A program made the position numbers and the translations under genes. DNA of 64,000 nucleotides from Acidobacteriota bacterium (lineage in GTDB: Bacteria > Acidobacteriota > Blastocatellia > RBC074), in the NCBI GenBank assembly GCA_018269055.1, contig JAFDVI010000013.1:162190-226189 (forward strand), in the 5' to 3' direction. Below the pieces are notes generated by a model. That model ran no database searches. It saw only the letters and a program-made list of their open reading frames with translations, and was not told the DNA's origin. Positions 35,712 to 44,818 of the stretch are shown piece after piece (within the stretch, counting starts at the first letter, position 1; each line of letters begins with the position of its first letter).

Positions 35712-36811
35712 GCTCGGCAGCTTCGACCAAACGGTTTATTGTTTTCCTTGCCTGCCTGTCGGCACTGACGCTGACAGGCAGTTGCGGTTGGTTTTCAAAT
35801 GGCGTTGCTTCGTTCGTCGAAGAGCCTTTTCCGAAGCATCTGTCCGGTTGGCGGTTGTTTGTCGGCGGCGCAAAACCGCTGACGCCGAATAAAGGCGTCA
35901 TTCCTTACGATTTGAACACGCCGTTGTTTTCCGATTACGCCAACAAATACCGGTTTGTGTGGATGCCTGCAGAAACTTCCGCCGAATACAGCGAAGACGG
36001 CGTATTCAAATTTCCCGTGGGAACTGTGCTGGCCAAAACCTTTGCTTTTCCTGCGACGGACGATTCCGGCAAAGAGCGCATCATCGAAACCCGTTTGCTG
36101 GTTCACGCCAAAGACGGTTGGATTGGATTGCCTTACGTTTGGAACGCCGAGCAAACCGATGCCACGCTGGAACTGGTTGCCAGTCCCGCCGAAGTCACGC
36201 GCAAAGCCGAAGACGGCAGCGTGCAGAAAATCCATTACATCATTCCCAATGCCAACGAATGCAAACAATGCCACGATAACGCCAAAACAATGCTGCCTAT
36301 CGGCCCTAAAGCGCGTAATCTGAACAAGGATTTTGCTTACGCTGACGGCAAGGCGAATCAGTTGGCGTACTGGACAAAGGTCGGCTATCTGAAAGGCGCT
36401 CCAGAGGCGGACACCACACCAAAAGTTCCCGTGTGGAACGACGCTGCGTCGGGAACGCTGGAAGCGCGCGCTCGCGCTTACCTGGACAACAACTGCGCGC
36501 ATTGCCATCAACCCGGCGGCGCGGCGGAAGCTTCCGGCGTGAATTTTCAGTTCACGCATTCGGACTTGCGAAAATTGGGCGCGTGCAAGATGCCAAATTC
36601 TGCAGGCTATTCCGGAGGTCATCAGTACGATCTGGTTCCGGGCAATCCGGCAGAATCCATTTTGTTGTTCCGCATGGAATCCACCAAAGCCAAAGAAATG
36701 ATGCCGGAAATTGGCCGCTCGCTGTCGCACAAAGAAGGCGTGGCGCTGGTGCGCGAATGGCTGGCGACGCTCAGCGGTGGTTGCGGTGAGACGAAAATGG
36801 CAGCCAATTAA
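35708..36811 (+). CDS. Exported diheme cytochrome, HNE_0200 family
   Basis: From ATG 35708 the product has 367 residues. It has a lipoprotein-like leader (LTLTGSC) and an N-terminal domain with the phrase YDLNTPLFSDYANKYRFVWMP, characteristic of the HNE_0200/SO2930 cytochrome family. Two heme c motifs follow: CKQCH (185-189) and CAHCH (263-267). An axial Met may be supplied by KAKEMMPEIG near the C-terminus. The start is inside the stop codon of the beta-helix gene; the longer open frame from 35627 is not needed. I infer electron transfer linked to the beta-helix partner at the cell surface. Confidence 0.9.
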   Translation: MSSAASTKRFIVFLACLSALTLTGSCGWFSNGVASFVEEPFPKHLSGWRLFVGGAKPLTPNKGVIPYDLNTPLFSDYANKYRFVWMPAETSAEYSEDGVFKFPVGTVLAKTFAFPATDDSGKERIIETRLLVHAKDGWIGLPYVWNAEQTDATLELVASPAEVTRKAEDGSVQKIHYIIPNANECKQCHDNAKTMLPIGPKARNLNKDFAYADGKANQLAYWTKVGYLKGAPEADTTPKVPVWNDAASGTLEARARAYLDNNCAHCHQPGGAAEASGVNFQFTHSDLRKLGACKMPNSAGYSGGHQYDLVPGNPAESILLFRMESTKAKEMMPEIGRSLSHKEGVALVREWLATLSGGCGETKMAAN

Positions 36812-36813
36812 AA

Positions 36814-36886
36814 ATCCACGAAGTCACACGAAAAAACACGAAGACTTTTGATTCACCTTCGTGTTTCTTCGTGCACCTTCGTGGAT
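36814..36886. repeat. CTTCGTG-type intergenic inverted repeat
   Basis: ATCCACGAAGTCACACG from 36814 pairs with 36857-36886 (ending CACCTTCGTGGAT) over about 30 positions with four mismatches. It lies exactly between two convergent genes and could terminate both. A CTTCGTGTGTCTTCGTGGAG remnant of the same type is found near 16770-16790. Confidence 0.78.
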
Positions 36887-36896
36887 AAATTTCTTT

Positions 36897-38309
36897 TCAA
36901 CCAAATAATTCCTGCACCGGTTTGAACCCGACATACTTCGTCCCCGATGCCGGTTCGACGTAATGAAACGCGCGGCCTGACGGTGTATTGTCAATCGTCT
37001 TTGTCCAATCAATTCCCAGCGCCGAATAAATCGTGCAGGCGATGTCTTCCATATAAATTGGCCGCTTGGCAGACCATCCAAAATCCACAATCTTGCCGCC
37101 CGCGTCGTCGGTTTTGCCGATAACCTGGCCGCGACGAATGCCTCCGCCCGCCAGCATCCCGGAATGAACTTGCATGTAATGTTCGCGACCCAGACGGGTT
37201 TCGCTGATTGCACCAGTCGTGCGGCCAAATTCGCTCATCGCCACGACCAAGGTTTCATCCAGCAAGGTTTTGCCCGGCGTGAATTTAGACGGGATGCTGT
37301 CCAGGTCTTTGATCAGCGCGCTGAATGCGGCATCGAGTTCGCGCATCAGCACTGGATGATTCCGTGCGCCTTCTTTGTAAATGTTGGCGTGATGATCCCA
37401 ACCGCCGTGGCTGGCCATAATGAAGCGGGTTCCGGCATCGGCCTGGAACAAATTGCGAGCCAGCGCCAGGGAATTGCCGATGCTGCTGTTGCCGTACCGG
37501 TTTTTGTCTTCGTCGCTGAGCGTGAAAATTTGCGGCACACGTGGGTCGTTCATAATCGCCCAGGCTCCACGATAGTATTCGTGATAATCGCCGAAACTGC
37601 GATCCACAATTCCTTCGCCGCTGCGTCCAACCTGGGTTCGTAAAGCGTCGTCGAGTTGCTGCAATCGCTCCCAACGCCGCTGCATCGTCGCTTCCATTCC
37701 TTTTTGCGGAGCCAGATTCGGCAGTTCGTTGCCGACGGACAAACTCATTGGACCGAACTCGGCGGACATAAAGCCTTGATTGATCAATCCGGCCTGATTG
37801 CCCGCCATGTTCATGACAATGAACGGCGGCAATGAATCGCTCGCTTTTCGCTGGTTTGCCAATTCGTGGCAGACCACCGCGCCAATGGAAGGAACTTCTT
37901 TGGCCAACGCAAGATTCAGCGGGTGGCCGGTCTGGACGTAATACTGCGCGCGTCCGTGCACCACGTCCCAAGCCGCCAGCGAACGCACAACCGTAATTTT
38001 GTCCAGCACGCTGGGCAGGTTCGGCATCACGCCAAAGGGCAGTTTCAGGTCATTGGGAAAACTGCGAATGTCGAAATACTTTGGCGTCCACGCGCCTTCT
38101 TTGGCGTCCAGGGTATCTATCTGGCTCATGCCGCCATCAATATTGACGAATAGCACTTGCCGAGCCGTCGCCATCGGCTGAACTTTCTGCGCTGCGCGAA
38201 CGTTGAATGGGCGAAAGGCGTTGAGGTATCCGCCAACAACACTGAGACTGCCTACGCGCAACAACTCGCGGCGAGTTAAAGACGGAATGTTTCGTTTGCT
38301 CAAGTTCAT
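36897..38309 (-). CDS. DUF1501 protein with twin-arginine-like leader
   Basis: The 470-residue product starts with a Tat-like leader (LTRRELLRVGSLSVVGG, about 11-27). It has the sulfatase-like alkaline-phosphatase fold of DUF1501: VLFVNIDGGMSQIDTLD near 53-69, then ASHGGWDHHANIY and VVAMSEFGRT, where the conserved His and Asp residues of the family lie. A CxPxR sulfatase motif is absent, so the FGE-type lipoprotein nearby does not obviously modify it. DUF1501 genes usually sit beside DUF1549 genes; here the partner at 32443 is on the opposite strand. Function is unknown. GGAAG precedes the ATG. Confidence 0.9.
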   Translation of the reverse strand: MNLSKRNIPSLTRRELLRVGSLSVVGGYLNAFRPFNVRAAQKVQPMATARQVLFVNIDGGMSQIDTLDAKEGAWTPKYFDIRSFPNDLKLPFGVMPNLPSVLDKITVVRSLAAWDVVHGRAQYYVQTGHPLNLALAKEVPSIGAVVCHELANQRKASDSLPPFIVMNMAGNQAGLINQGFMSAEFGPMSLSVGNELPNLAPQKGMEATMQRRWERLQQLDDALRTQVGRSGEGIVDRSFGDYHEYYRGAWAIMNDPRVPQIFTLSDEDKNRYGNSSIGNSLALARNLFQADAGTRFIMASHGGWDHHANIYKEGARNHPVLMRELDAAFSALIKDLDSIPSKFTPGKTLLDETLVVAMSEFGRTTGAISETRLGREHYMQVHSGMLAGGGIRRGQVIGKTDDAGGKIVDFGWSAKRPIYMEDIACTIYSALGIDWTKTIDNTPSGRAFHYVEPASGTKYVGFKPVQELFG

Positions 38310-38342
38310 GATGACTTCCAGACTGGTCCAGAGACGACAGTG

Positions 38343-38726
38343 TTATTCGGATGGCAACCAGCGTTGCTGGATTTTTCCACGTTTTTGCTCGCGTTCCCAA
38401 GCGGCGTCAGTGAAAAGATAAAAGCACTGACCTGAACGAATTACTTCCAAAGCTTTCACACAATTCGGCATCAAGGTTGTGAGTTCAGAAACCTGCCCGC
38501 TGACAGAACGCAGGACAATCAAAGCGATTTCGTAATCAGGCAATTGCTGTTGATATTCAATGTTGGAATCCGTCGTAATCATCACATCGAATTCAACCTG
38601 TGCGTTCCACAACAACTCGCCATTTTTCAACGTTTCCCACCCTAATTCTTGTGCGGTGGTGACTTCGTGTTCCGACAGATATTTGCGCAACGGCCGCGGA
38701 CAGCAAGAGTCAAAAAGGATTTTCAT
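38343..38726 (-). CDS. DUF5615 PIN-like protein, probable toxin
   Basis: The 127-residue product begins MKILFDSCCPRPLRKYL, with the Asp of the PIN-like DUF5615 fold. It continues with GWETLKNGELL and FDVMITTDSNIEYQQ, which carries the second acidic cluster. This family is normally encoded behind a DUF433 antitoxin, as here. The open frames overlap by 17 bases (38710-38726), so translation is coupled. The biochemical activity of DUF5615 proteins is not well established; RNase activity is inferred from the fold. Confidence 0.88.
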   Translation of the reverse strand: MKILFDSCCPRPLRKYLSEHEVTTAQELGWETLKNGELLWNAQVEFDVMITTDSNIEYQQQLPDYEIALIVLRSVSGQVSELTTLMPNCVKALEVIRSGQCFYLFTDAAWEREQKRGKIQQRWLPSE

Positions 38727-39015
38727 CGCGCAACCTCACCCCAACCAGTTCACCGTCAAGAATCGCTTGTTTGATCACGCCTAAAACTGCCAATACTTCA
38801 TGCTCGGTCACAGCATCGTAATCGTTCAAAAAGTCGTGAATGGTTTGGCCGCTGGCCAAATAGTTAATGAGCACATCGGCAGGCACTCGTTTGGTTCCGA
38901 TGGTCGGAAGCCCGCTCAGCTTTTCAGGGTCATGCTGAATTGGCGCATCAACCAATGCCGGCAAAGCTGTTGGTTGTTCAATTGGTTTTTGAGCCAAACC
39001 ACTATTTGCATTCAT
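38710..39015 (-). CDS. DUF433 protein, probable antitoxin
   Basis: From ATG 39015 the product has 101 residues. The DUF433 winged-helix core (GLPTIGTKRVPADVLINYLA, then HDFLNDYDAVTEHEVLAVL) fills residues about 40-85. It precedes and overlaps the DUF5615 gene, the standard order of this type II-like pair. AAGGAGG lies 7-8 bases before the ATG, which rules out the upstream start at 39045. It probably represses its own promoter. Confidence 0.87.
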   Translation of the reverse strand: MNANSGLAQKPIEQPTALPALVDAPIQHDPEKLSGLPTIGTKRVPADVLINYLASGQTIHDFLNDYDAVTEHEVLAVLGVIKQAILDGELVGVRLRDENPF

Positions 39016-39055
39016 AATCAATCCTCCTTGCCGAAATCTTAGCACAGGCTTGATG

Positions 39056-42000
39056 CTACCGATTGCTGTTACCAGCAGGAGCTCCAGCGATTTGCAGCAC
39101 TCGCGGCTGATCCAGCACCCAGTGACGAATGATCTGGTAACCGCGCTCTGATGGCAAATACCGGCGACCGCCCTGGTGGCCGTCTTCTTTGCCGGTTTGG
39201 ACGTTGAGCGGTTTGCGCAACAGCTTGCTGGTTTCGATGTCGGCGATATTGACGCGCTGTTGCAAGGTCAAATAATTCTTCAACATGTTGGAAATCGTCC
39301 AGAATCCGTTTCCATCCGGGCCGGCCAGATACATCGAAGGCACGCGGCCTTCGACGGCGTGGCAACTCATGCAGGCACGTTCGTCCATGCGTTGCGGGCG
39401 ATTCAGTTCCGGCGCAACATAATCGCCGAAATATCGGAAGCTGGCGATGAATTGCGGCGATAGATTGGGCTGGCCTTGCGCGTCTTTCAGCCCCGAGGCC
39501 AGCGGTTCATTCTTGACGGCTTCCCGCAACTCGGCCATCCAGGTTTGTGCGTCGGCGTATTTCAGCGCATTGCGCGCCGCGTTGTTATTTTCGGTTTCGG
39601 CCAATTTTCGCAGCGCAGCCTGCACGGTCGGGTCCTGGCGCAAGGCAGTCGTGTTCGCCAGTCGCAATGCGATGCTGCGGCTCATCACGGGCGTCGAAGG
39701 TTGCAGCATTTGCACATACAACTCCACGGCGCGTGCGCGCGCCGCTGCGAGTTCCGGCGAAAGTGGTTGCCCAGATTTCTGAATGCTTGTCGCCTCCACT
39801 TCGGGGATACCATCATCAAAAGATTCCACCCAGGCTACGCTCGGCAGCCAGAAATGCGCGGTCAGCGGATTTTTCGATGCGCCGGGAATGAAACGCAGCA
39901 AGTCAGGCGTGTGAAGATCGGTGTTGGTCGCCAGCATCGCGCCCATTCGGTCGGCAACATACCAATCGGCGTCCGGCAAGCCCATCGGTCGCACGGCAGC
40001 TTCGGCGGCATCAAGAATCTTTTTCAACTCAGCGGCATTTGGGTCGGCGGTGTATTTAGGGATTAGCAACCGATACAGCACTTCACGTTGTTCCCTGATT
40101 TTCGGCACAGCCCACTTGGCGCGGCTGAACAATCGCAACACCGGTTGCGCCAAGGTTTGGCGACGATCGTAATCCTGCGCGCCGCGAAGGATTTGTTCAA
40201 CCAACGGTTCGACCTTTTCCTGAACGGCGGGCAGCGTCACTGCGCTGGGATCGCTGACGGCGGCGGCGGCCAGTGTGCGCAACTCTTCGGGACCGTGCGT
40301 GGAATAATCAATGATTTTGTCCTGCAACGGTTGATACGCCACGTTGGCCGCGCCTTCCATCACCAACCGCAGTTCGGGAATGTTCGCTGCACCGGTTTTG
40401 CCCCAAACGCGCAGCACAGCTTTGCCCATCATTTCGGTGCTGTTGGCCGTGATGTACCCCATTTGACCTGGGCCACCGTCGCCTCCGGCAGCGGCGTAAA
40501 ACGTAGCCGAAATCGCCACCAACCTCCGCGCCAGCCGATCTTTCACTGTGTCGGGCAACGCAGCGTCATCCAGTTTTTGTTCGAGCGTTTTGAACAACCC
40601 GGCCAATTCTTTGTACTGATGCTCTTCGCTGCCGTTGGCTTTGTGGCCATTGACGACAAACAGCGCGTGGCTTTGATAGCGAAATGTGTTTTCGACCAGG
40701 GCATTCGATTCGGCGGCAAGCAGTTTTTTCGTCCAGGCTTGGTTGATGCTGGCGCGCATCGGCGGATTCCAAATCCACCATTGCCACGCCGCGCGCGCAG
40801 CCCAGGCGCGAACAGCCGGATGTTTGTCTTCATTGATCGCGCGGTCAAGCAATGCCGTCAATCGTTGTTTGCTGAAACTCGGTTTGGTCAGCACGGCATC
40901 GGCGCGCATTCCCAAGGCTTTGGCGACGCTTTCGCGTGTCAAATCGCCGCCGGTTTCATAAGCCACGAAGACCGCGCCGTAGCCTTTGTCATCCAGCAGC
41001 GTTTGCTTCATCGCCCAAGCCGCCGCGTCACGAACCATCTTGACCGGATCGCCCATCAGTTTGAGCAGCGTTGACACACCGCGTTCGTGATGCACGCCGC
41101 CCAAACCCATTGCCGACCAAAAACGAACCTGCGGGCTTTGATTCAGCGAAGCCTGAATCATCAAATCAATCAGCGTCGGATCGTCCGTGTACGCCAAGGC
41201 TCGAACACGGGCAATGGCGGCGGACAGGCTTTCATTTACCCGAGGCGCGAACTGCGAGCGAACGGGTTTGACCGGCTTTTCGGGATACAGTCGCGACAGG
41301 GCGTGCAGCGCGTAGCTGGTGGTGACAAAACCGGTGAGCGCATTTTTGTTCCAGCGACCATACGGGTCTTGCATGCGCAACAAGGCTTTGACGCCACGCG
41401 CGACGGCCGGGTCGTTGTCGTTGTACCCAAGCGCATGAAATGCAATCAGCGCCAACGCCGTCGGCGCAGGATCAAACTCGCCATTGGTTTTCCAGGCGTC
41501 ACCGTCCGCTTTTCCGGGATCAAATCCCCAGGAGCCGTCAGGGTTTTGAATTGCGCGCAATCGCGCTTCGTCTTTTTTGATTGTTTCCGCAATTTGCGCG
41601 ACCAGCTTTGCGGCTTCTTCGGCGGATTTCAGCTTGTACGCCGGAAACAGCGCGGGCGGCGGTTCCGCAGGCTTTGCGTTGTTTGATGGCGTAGGCGTCG
41701 GTTGCGGTTTCGGATCGGGCGGAAGCGTTGGATAAATCGTTCGCGCTTTCTGGTTTTGCGCCAGGTAATCCTGCGGGAAGTAACGTTTGAAAAACTCGAT
41801 GCGGTTTGACAGATCGTCACTGTAACGGGGCACAACGCCGAGCATCTTGTCCGCCTTTTCTTCCAGCGCGGCCAAATAGCGCGGATGCGAGGTTCGATCC
41901 CAGGCCGTGCGCAGAATCTCTCCGGCGTAATCGTAAACGATGGATTGGCCTACGTTCGACCCTGGCCCGGCGGCGTTGATGCCGCTGGGGTCAGCAGTTT

Positions 42001-43513
42001 GCAGCACATGGTTGGCGGCACGAATGGCCTGCATCGAATGCAGTTTGCGCGCTGGGATGACGCGTTCCGCAGTGCAAACGTTGTGACCTGCAACGCGTGT
42101 TCCCGCCGGGCCATCGCCCACGTCCAGCGGAGCCAGGCTGGTGTTGTTCGCAGCGTCTTTCAAATAATTCGTCGGACGCAGCGATTCATACATCACGTTG
42201 ATCAACCGGCGATAATTTTGTTTGTTTTCAATTGTGTAGCCGTTTTCCAGCGGCCCGGCTGGCCCCCAGACGCCGGATTGCGTGTGGCAACTCATACAAT
42301 GCGTGCCCATCAAATTGCCCGTGTCGCGTATGCGGCGTTCGACCGAAGCGCCGCGCGGACGATTCGTCAACCATGCATCCACCTGCCCGATATGGTCATA
42401 CATCGCCTGCCGCACGGCCATTCGCGGATCGTCATACGGCGCGGACTTCAACACGCGAAGCTCGAGTTCGTATCCCGGCGCGTTGGCTTCCGCGCGCAGG
42501 AAATAGATTTTCCCGGGTTTCAGTATACGGACGATTGCCGCGCGATGCTGTTCGTTCTGTTGGTGCGTGCGTTCGTTGTCGTTGCGTCCTTCGGTGTATT
42601 CGCTGAGCGCGCCTTGTTCATCCAGCGCGTAAACTCTTAACTGTGCTGCAATCGTGTGGTCGGGAATCGCCAGATTCGCGGTCAGCAAACGCGGCTCTTT
42701 GCCATTGAAGTTCAACCGAAACCAGTCGTCGCCGGATTTGCCGACTTTGCCATTGTCGAAGTATTCGATGTCGTCGGCGCCGCCGTTGATGCGAACGGAT
42801 TGGATACCGTCTCCGGCATCAGTGCCGGAAGGGAGCGTAATTTCCTGGGCCAGTTCGGGCGTGTCGTTCGGTTCCGTTTCAATGTATGCGCCAACGGTTG
42901 CGGAATCTTTCAAGTCAATCGGATTGATCGCCACATTCAACGGGACGGTTTTGCCACTCGGCCAGGGCGTTTTGGTCGGGAAGGTGACGGCTTGCGGCGC
43001 AACGCCGTCTTCGCGCCAGCGAATGCTTTCCGGCTGGGCGAAAAAATTGGCTTCATCAGTGACGGGCGCAATTTCCAACCGGTATTGCCCCGCAACCGGC
43101 GCGCGATAGACTACATACACATCCGAATCCAGCGCATGCAACGCTTTTCGCCAGTCGGCGGTTGGCGCCGTGTAAATGCCAAACGCATCGGTTTTGCGAC
43201 CAACGACAACTGGCAAAGATTCCGAAGCGTTGGCCTTTTCCAGCGACCAGCGAACGCTGATGCGCCCGTGCTGAGGCAGCAGCGAAGGCGACGGTAAACT
43301 GACCGACAACTCAAAGGTTTCGCCACGTTTCAATTGCAAACGTTTTTCCCACAACGACTGAAATGGCAAGTTCAACTTCAAGGGCGCAAGCTTGCTGGCC
43401 GTAGGCTCAGTCATCAAACGGGCTTCGCTGTTGTTCCACCAGAACAGCATTGCCAACAGCGTCAGACTGACAGCGAATGAAATTGCTCGACGGCGATTCG
43501 TGTGCGGCTTCAT
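39056..43513 (-). CDS. Giant exported diheme protein with toroid-like and HEAT-like repeats (1485 aa)
   Basis: The protein starts with a membrane leader (AISFAVSLTLLAMLFWW, about 9-25). Beta-rich Ig/PPC-like domains follow (about 45-370), with TEPNDTPELAQEI as in bacterial pre-peptidase C-terminal domains. The first heme c motif CMSCH is at 406-410. After a Pro-rich linker (KPQPTPTPS, near 600) comes an alpha/alpha-toroid segment (about 640-760) with NPDGSWGF and DPAPTALALIAFHALG, resembling squalene-cyclase/prenyltransferase repeats. HEAT-like helical repeats (about 790-1000) and a long helical part follow. A second motif, CMSCH, is at 1381-1385, close to the C-terminus. I recognise no known family for this whole combination. 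It is presumably periplasmic or outer-membrane-attached and moves electrons. GAGGAA precedes the ATG. Confidence 0.85.
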   Translation of the reverse strand: MKPHTNRRRAISFAVSLTLLAMLFWWNNSEARLMTEPTASKLAPLKLNLPFQSLWEKRLQLKRGETFELSVSLPSPSLLPQHGRISVRWSLEKANASESLPVVVGRKTDAFGIYTAPTADWRKALHALDSDVYVVYRAPVAGQYRLEIAPVTDEANFFAQPESIRWREDGVAPQAVTFPTKTPWPSGKTVPLNVAINPIDLKDSATVGAYIETEPNDTPELAQEITLPSGTDAGDGIQSVRINGGADDIEYFDNGKVGKSGDDWFRLNFNGKEPRLLTANLAIPDHTIAAQLRVYALDEQGALSEYTEGRNDNERTHQQNEQHRAAIVRILKPGKIYFLRAEANAPGYELELRVLKSAPYDDPRMAVRQAMYDHIGQVDAWLTNRPRGASVERRIRDTGNLMGTHCMSCHTQSGVWGPAGPLENGYTIENKQNYRRLINVMYESLRPTNYLKDAANNTSLAPLDVGDGPAGTRVAGHNVCTAERVIPARKLHSMQAIRAANHVLQTADPSGINAAGPGSNVGQSIVYDYAGEILRTAWDRTSHPRYLAALEEKADKMLGVVPRYSDDLSNRIEFFKRYFPQDYLAQNQKARTIYPTLPPDPKPQPTPTPSNNAKPAEPPPALFPAYKLKSAEEAAKLVAQIAETIKKDEARLRAIQNPDGSWGFDPGKADGDAWKTNGEFDPAPTALALIAFHALGYNDNDPAVARGVKALLRMQDPYGRWNKNALTGFVTTSYALHALSRLYPEKPVKPVRSQFAPRVNESLSAAIARVRALAYTDDPTLIDLMIQASLNQSPQVRFWSAMGLGGVHHERGVSTLLKLMGDPVKMVRDAAAWAMKQTLLDDKGYGAVFVAYETGGDLTRESVAKALGMRADAVLTKPSFSKQRLTALLDRAINEDKHPAVRAWAARAAWQWWIWNPPMRASINQAWTKKLLAAESNALVENTFRYQSHALFVVNGHKANGSEEHQYKELAGLFKTLEQKLDDAALPDTVKDRLARRLVAISATFYAAAGGDGGPGQMGYITANSTEMMGKAVLRVWGKTGAANIPELRLVMEGAANVAYQPLQDKIIDYSTHGPEELRTLAAAAVSDPSAVTLPAVQEKVEPLVEQILRGAQDYDRRQTLAQPVLRLFSRAKWAVPKIREQREVLYRLLIPKYTADPNAAELKKILDAAEAAVRPMGLPDADWYVADRMGAMLATNTDLHTPDLLRFIPGASKNPLTAHFWLPSVAWVESFDDGIPEVEATSIQKSGQPLSPELAAARARAVELYVQMLQPSTPVMSRSIALRLANTTALRQDPTVQAALRKLAETENNNAARNALKYADAQTWMAELREAVKNEPLASGLKDAQGQPNLSPQFIASFRYFGDYVAPELNRPQRMDERACMSCHAVEGRVPSMYLAGPDGNGFWTISNMLKNYLTLQQRVNIADIETSKLLRKPLNVQTGKEDGHQGGRRYLPSERGYQIIRHWVLDQPRVLQIAGAPAGNSNR

Positions 43514-43693
43514 GAGTTTCCTCGCTTATGAAAAAGGTGATGGTGTTGTTTCAGAAATTGCGTTGCGCCAAAAGTACATAATTTTCGCGGTTTCGTCCAT
43601 TTTTCCTCGAGCGATGGACTTATCGCGCAGTGTCGTTTATATCGTCGCTCCACGAATGCGGGTAATCCCAAGAAATTTGAGGCTGGACATACA

Positions 43694-44656
43694 ATGAGAA
43701 AACCAGGGTTGATTCTGTTGGTGTTTGCGCTGACTGTGATGTCTTTGTTCACCGCTTGCAATCGTTCGAACGGCGGCGCGAAGAAAACGGTCATCGCCGT
43801 CATTCCCAAAGGCGTCACCAATTTTTTCTGGCAAAACGTCAAAGCCGGAGCTGAAGCCGCTGGCAAGGAAACAGGCGTGGAAATTTACTGGAAAGGGCCT
43901 GCCGTCGAAGGCGACGCTTCCAGTCAGATCAACGTGGTCGAAGATGCCATCACGTCGCGGGTCGCCGGAATTCTGATTGCGCCTTCGCATCGCGATTCGC
44001 TGGTGGCAGTAGTCGAACGCGCGCAGCGCGAAGGCATTCCGGTGACGATCTTCGATTCCGGCATCGGCACCGAAACCTATGTTTCGTATGTGGCTACGGA
44101 CAACGTGCTCGGCGGGGTGATGGCTGCGGAGAGGTTAGCGGAACGATTGGGCGGCAAAGGCAAAGTCGCCATCTTGGGATTGAAAGCCGGTTCGGTTTCC
44201 ACCGACGAACGCGAGCGCGGATTTCAGGAAACGATCAAACAGAAATTTCCCGGTATTCAAATCGTGGCGTTTCAATACGGCGAATCCAGCCGGACGATTT
44301 CCATTGATCGTGCAACGGATATTTTGACGGCGCATCCGGATTTGAACGGTTTCTTTGCCTCGAACGAACCTTCGACGGTTGGCGCGGCACAGGCGATCAA
44401 ACAGAAAGGCGCGGCAGGCAAAATCATTCTGGCAGGCTTCGATTCCAGCCCGAACCTGATCCAAGATTTGAACGCGGGCGTGGTGGATTCGCTGGTCATT
44501 CAGAATCCGTATCGCATGGGGTACGACGGCGTGAAAACACTGGTGGACAAGCTGAACGGCAAAACGCCGGAGCGGCGCATTGACACCGGCGTCAAGCTGG
44601 TCACGAAAGAGAACCTGAATTCGCCGGAAATTCAGCAACTGCTCGGCACGAAATGA
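43694..44656 (+). CDS. Orphan sugar-binding lipoprotein (ABC-type periplasmic binding protein 1/LacI-like fold)
   Basis: The 320-residue product has a lipoprotein signal (lipobox FTAC, Cys22). The ribose-binding-protein fold follows: [82 protein letters not shown] and [13 protein letters not shown]. This is the full pattern of RbsB/XylF-type proteins that capture sugars for an ABC importer. No ATPase or permease gene is adjacent, so it must work with a transporter encoded elsewhere or as a sensor. A strong hairpin follows the stop codon. Confidence 0.9.
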   Translation: MRKPGLILLVFALTVMSLFTACNRSNGGAKKTVIAVIPKGVTNFFWQNVKAGAEAAGKETGVEIYWKGPAVEGDASSQINVVEDAITSRVAGILIAPSHRDSLVAVVERAQREGIPVTIFDSGIGTETYVSYVATDNVLGGVMAAERLAERLGGKGKVAILGLKAGSVSTDERERGFQETIKQKFPGIQIVAFQYGESSRTISIDRATDILTAHPDLNGFFASNEPSTVGAAQAIKQKGAAGKIILAGFDSSPNLIQDLNAGVVDSLVIQNPYRMGYDGVKTLVDKLNGKTPERRIDTGVKLVTKENLNSPEIQQLLGTK

Positions 44657-44682
44657 GCGAAACAGATTGCGGTTGGAAATGC

Positions 44683-44722
44683 GAAAGCCCGGATCGGTTT
44701 GTCTCGAACGATCCGGGCTTTC
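44683..44722 (+). terminator. Hairpin terminator after the binding-protein gene
   Basis: GAAAGCCCGGATCG at 44683-44696 is perfectly complementary to 44709-44722, with a 12-base loop. A short T-rich stretch is part of the 3' arm. It lies 26 bases after the stop codon, between convergent genes. Confidence 0.65.
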
Positions 44723-44734
44723 ATCTCAGGGAAA

Positions 44735-44802
44735 ACAGGCAGGACTGGCATCACATTTACTCAACCGCTGTGTTCGCCCTGTCGAATCCTGAAAATCCTG
44801 TC
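44735..44802. repeat. AGGATT-type intergenic inverted repeat, copy 2 (left arm decayed)
   Basis: The right arm GTCGAATCCTGAAAATCCTG with its tail AATTTTCCGG closely matches the copy at 30937-30975. The left arm (CAGGCAGGACTGGCATCAC) has diverged more. It ends about 17 bases before the TonB receptor 2 stop codon. Confidence 0.65.
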
Positions 44803-44818
44803 GAAAAATTTTCCGGAA

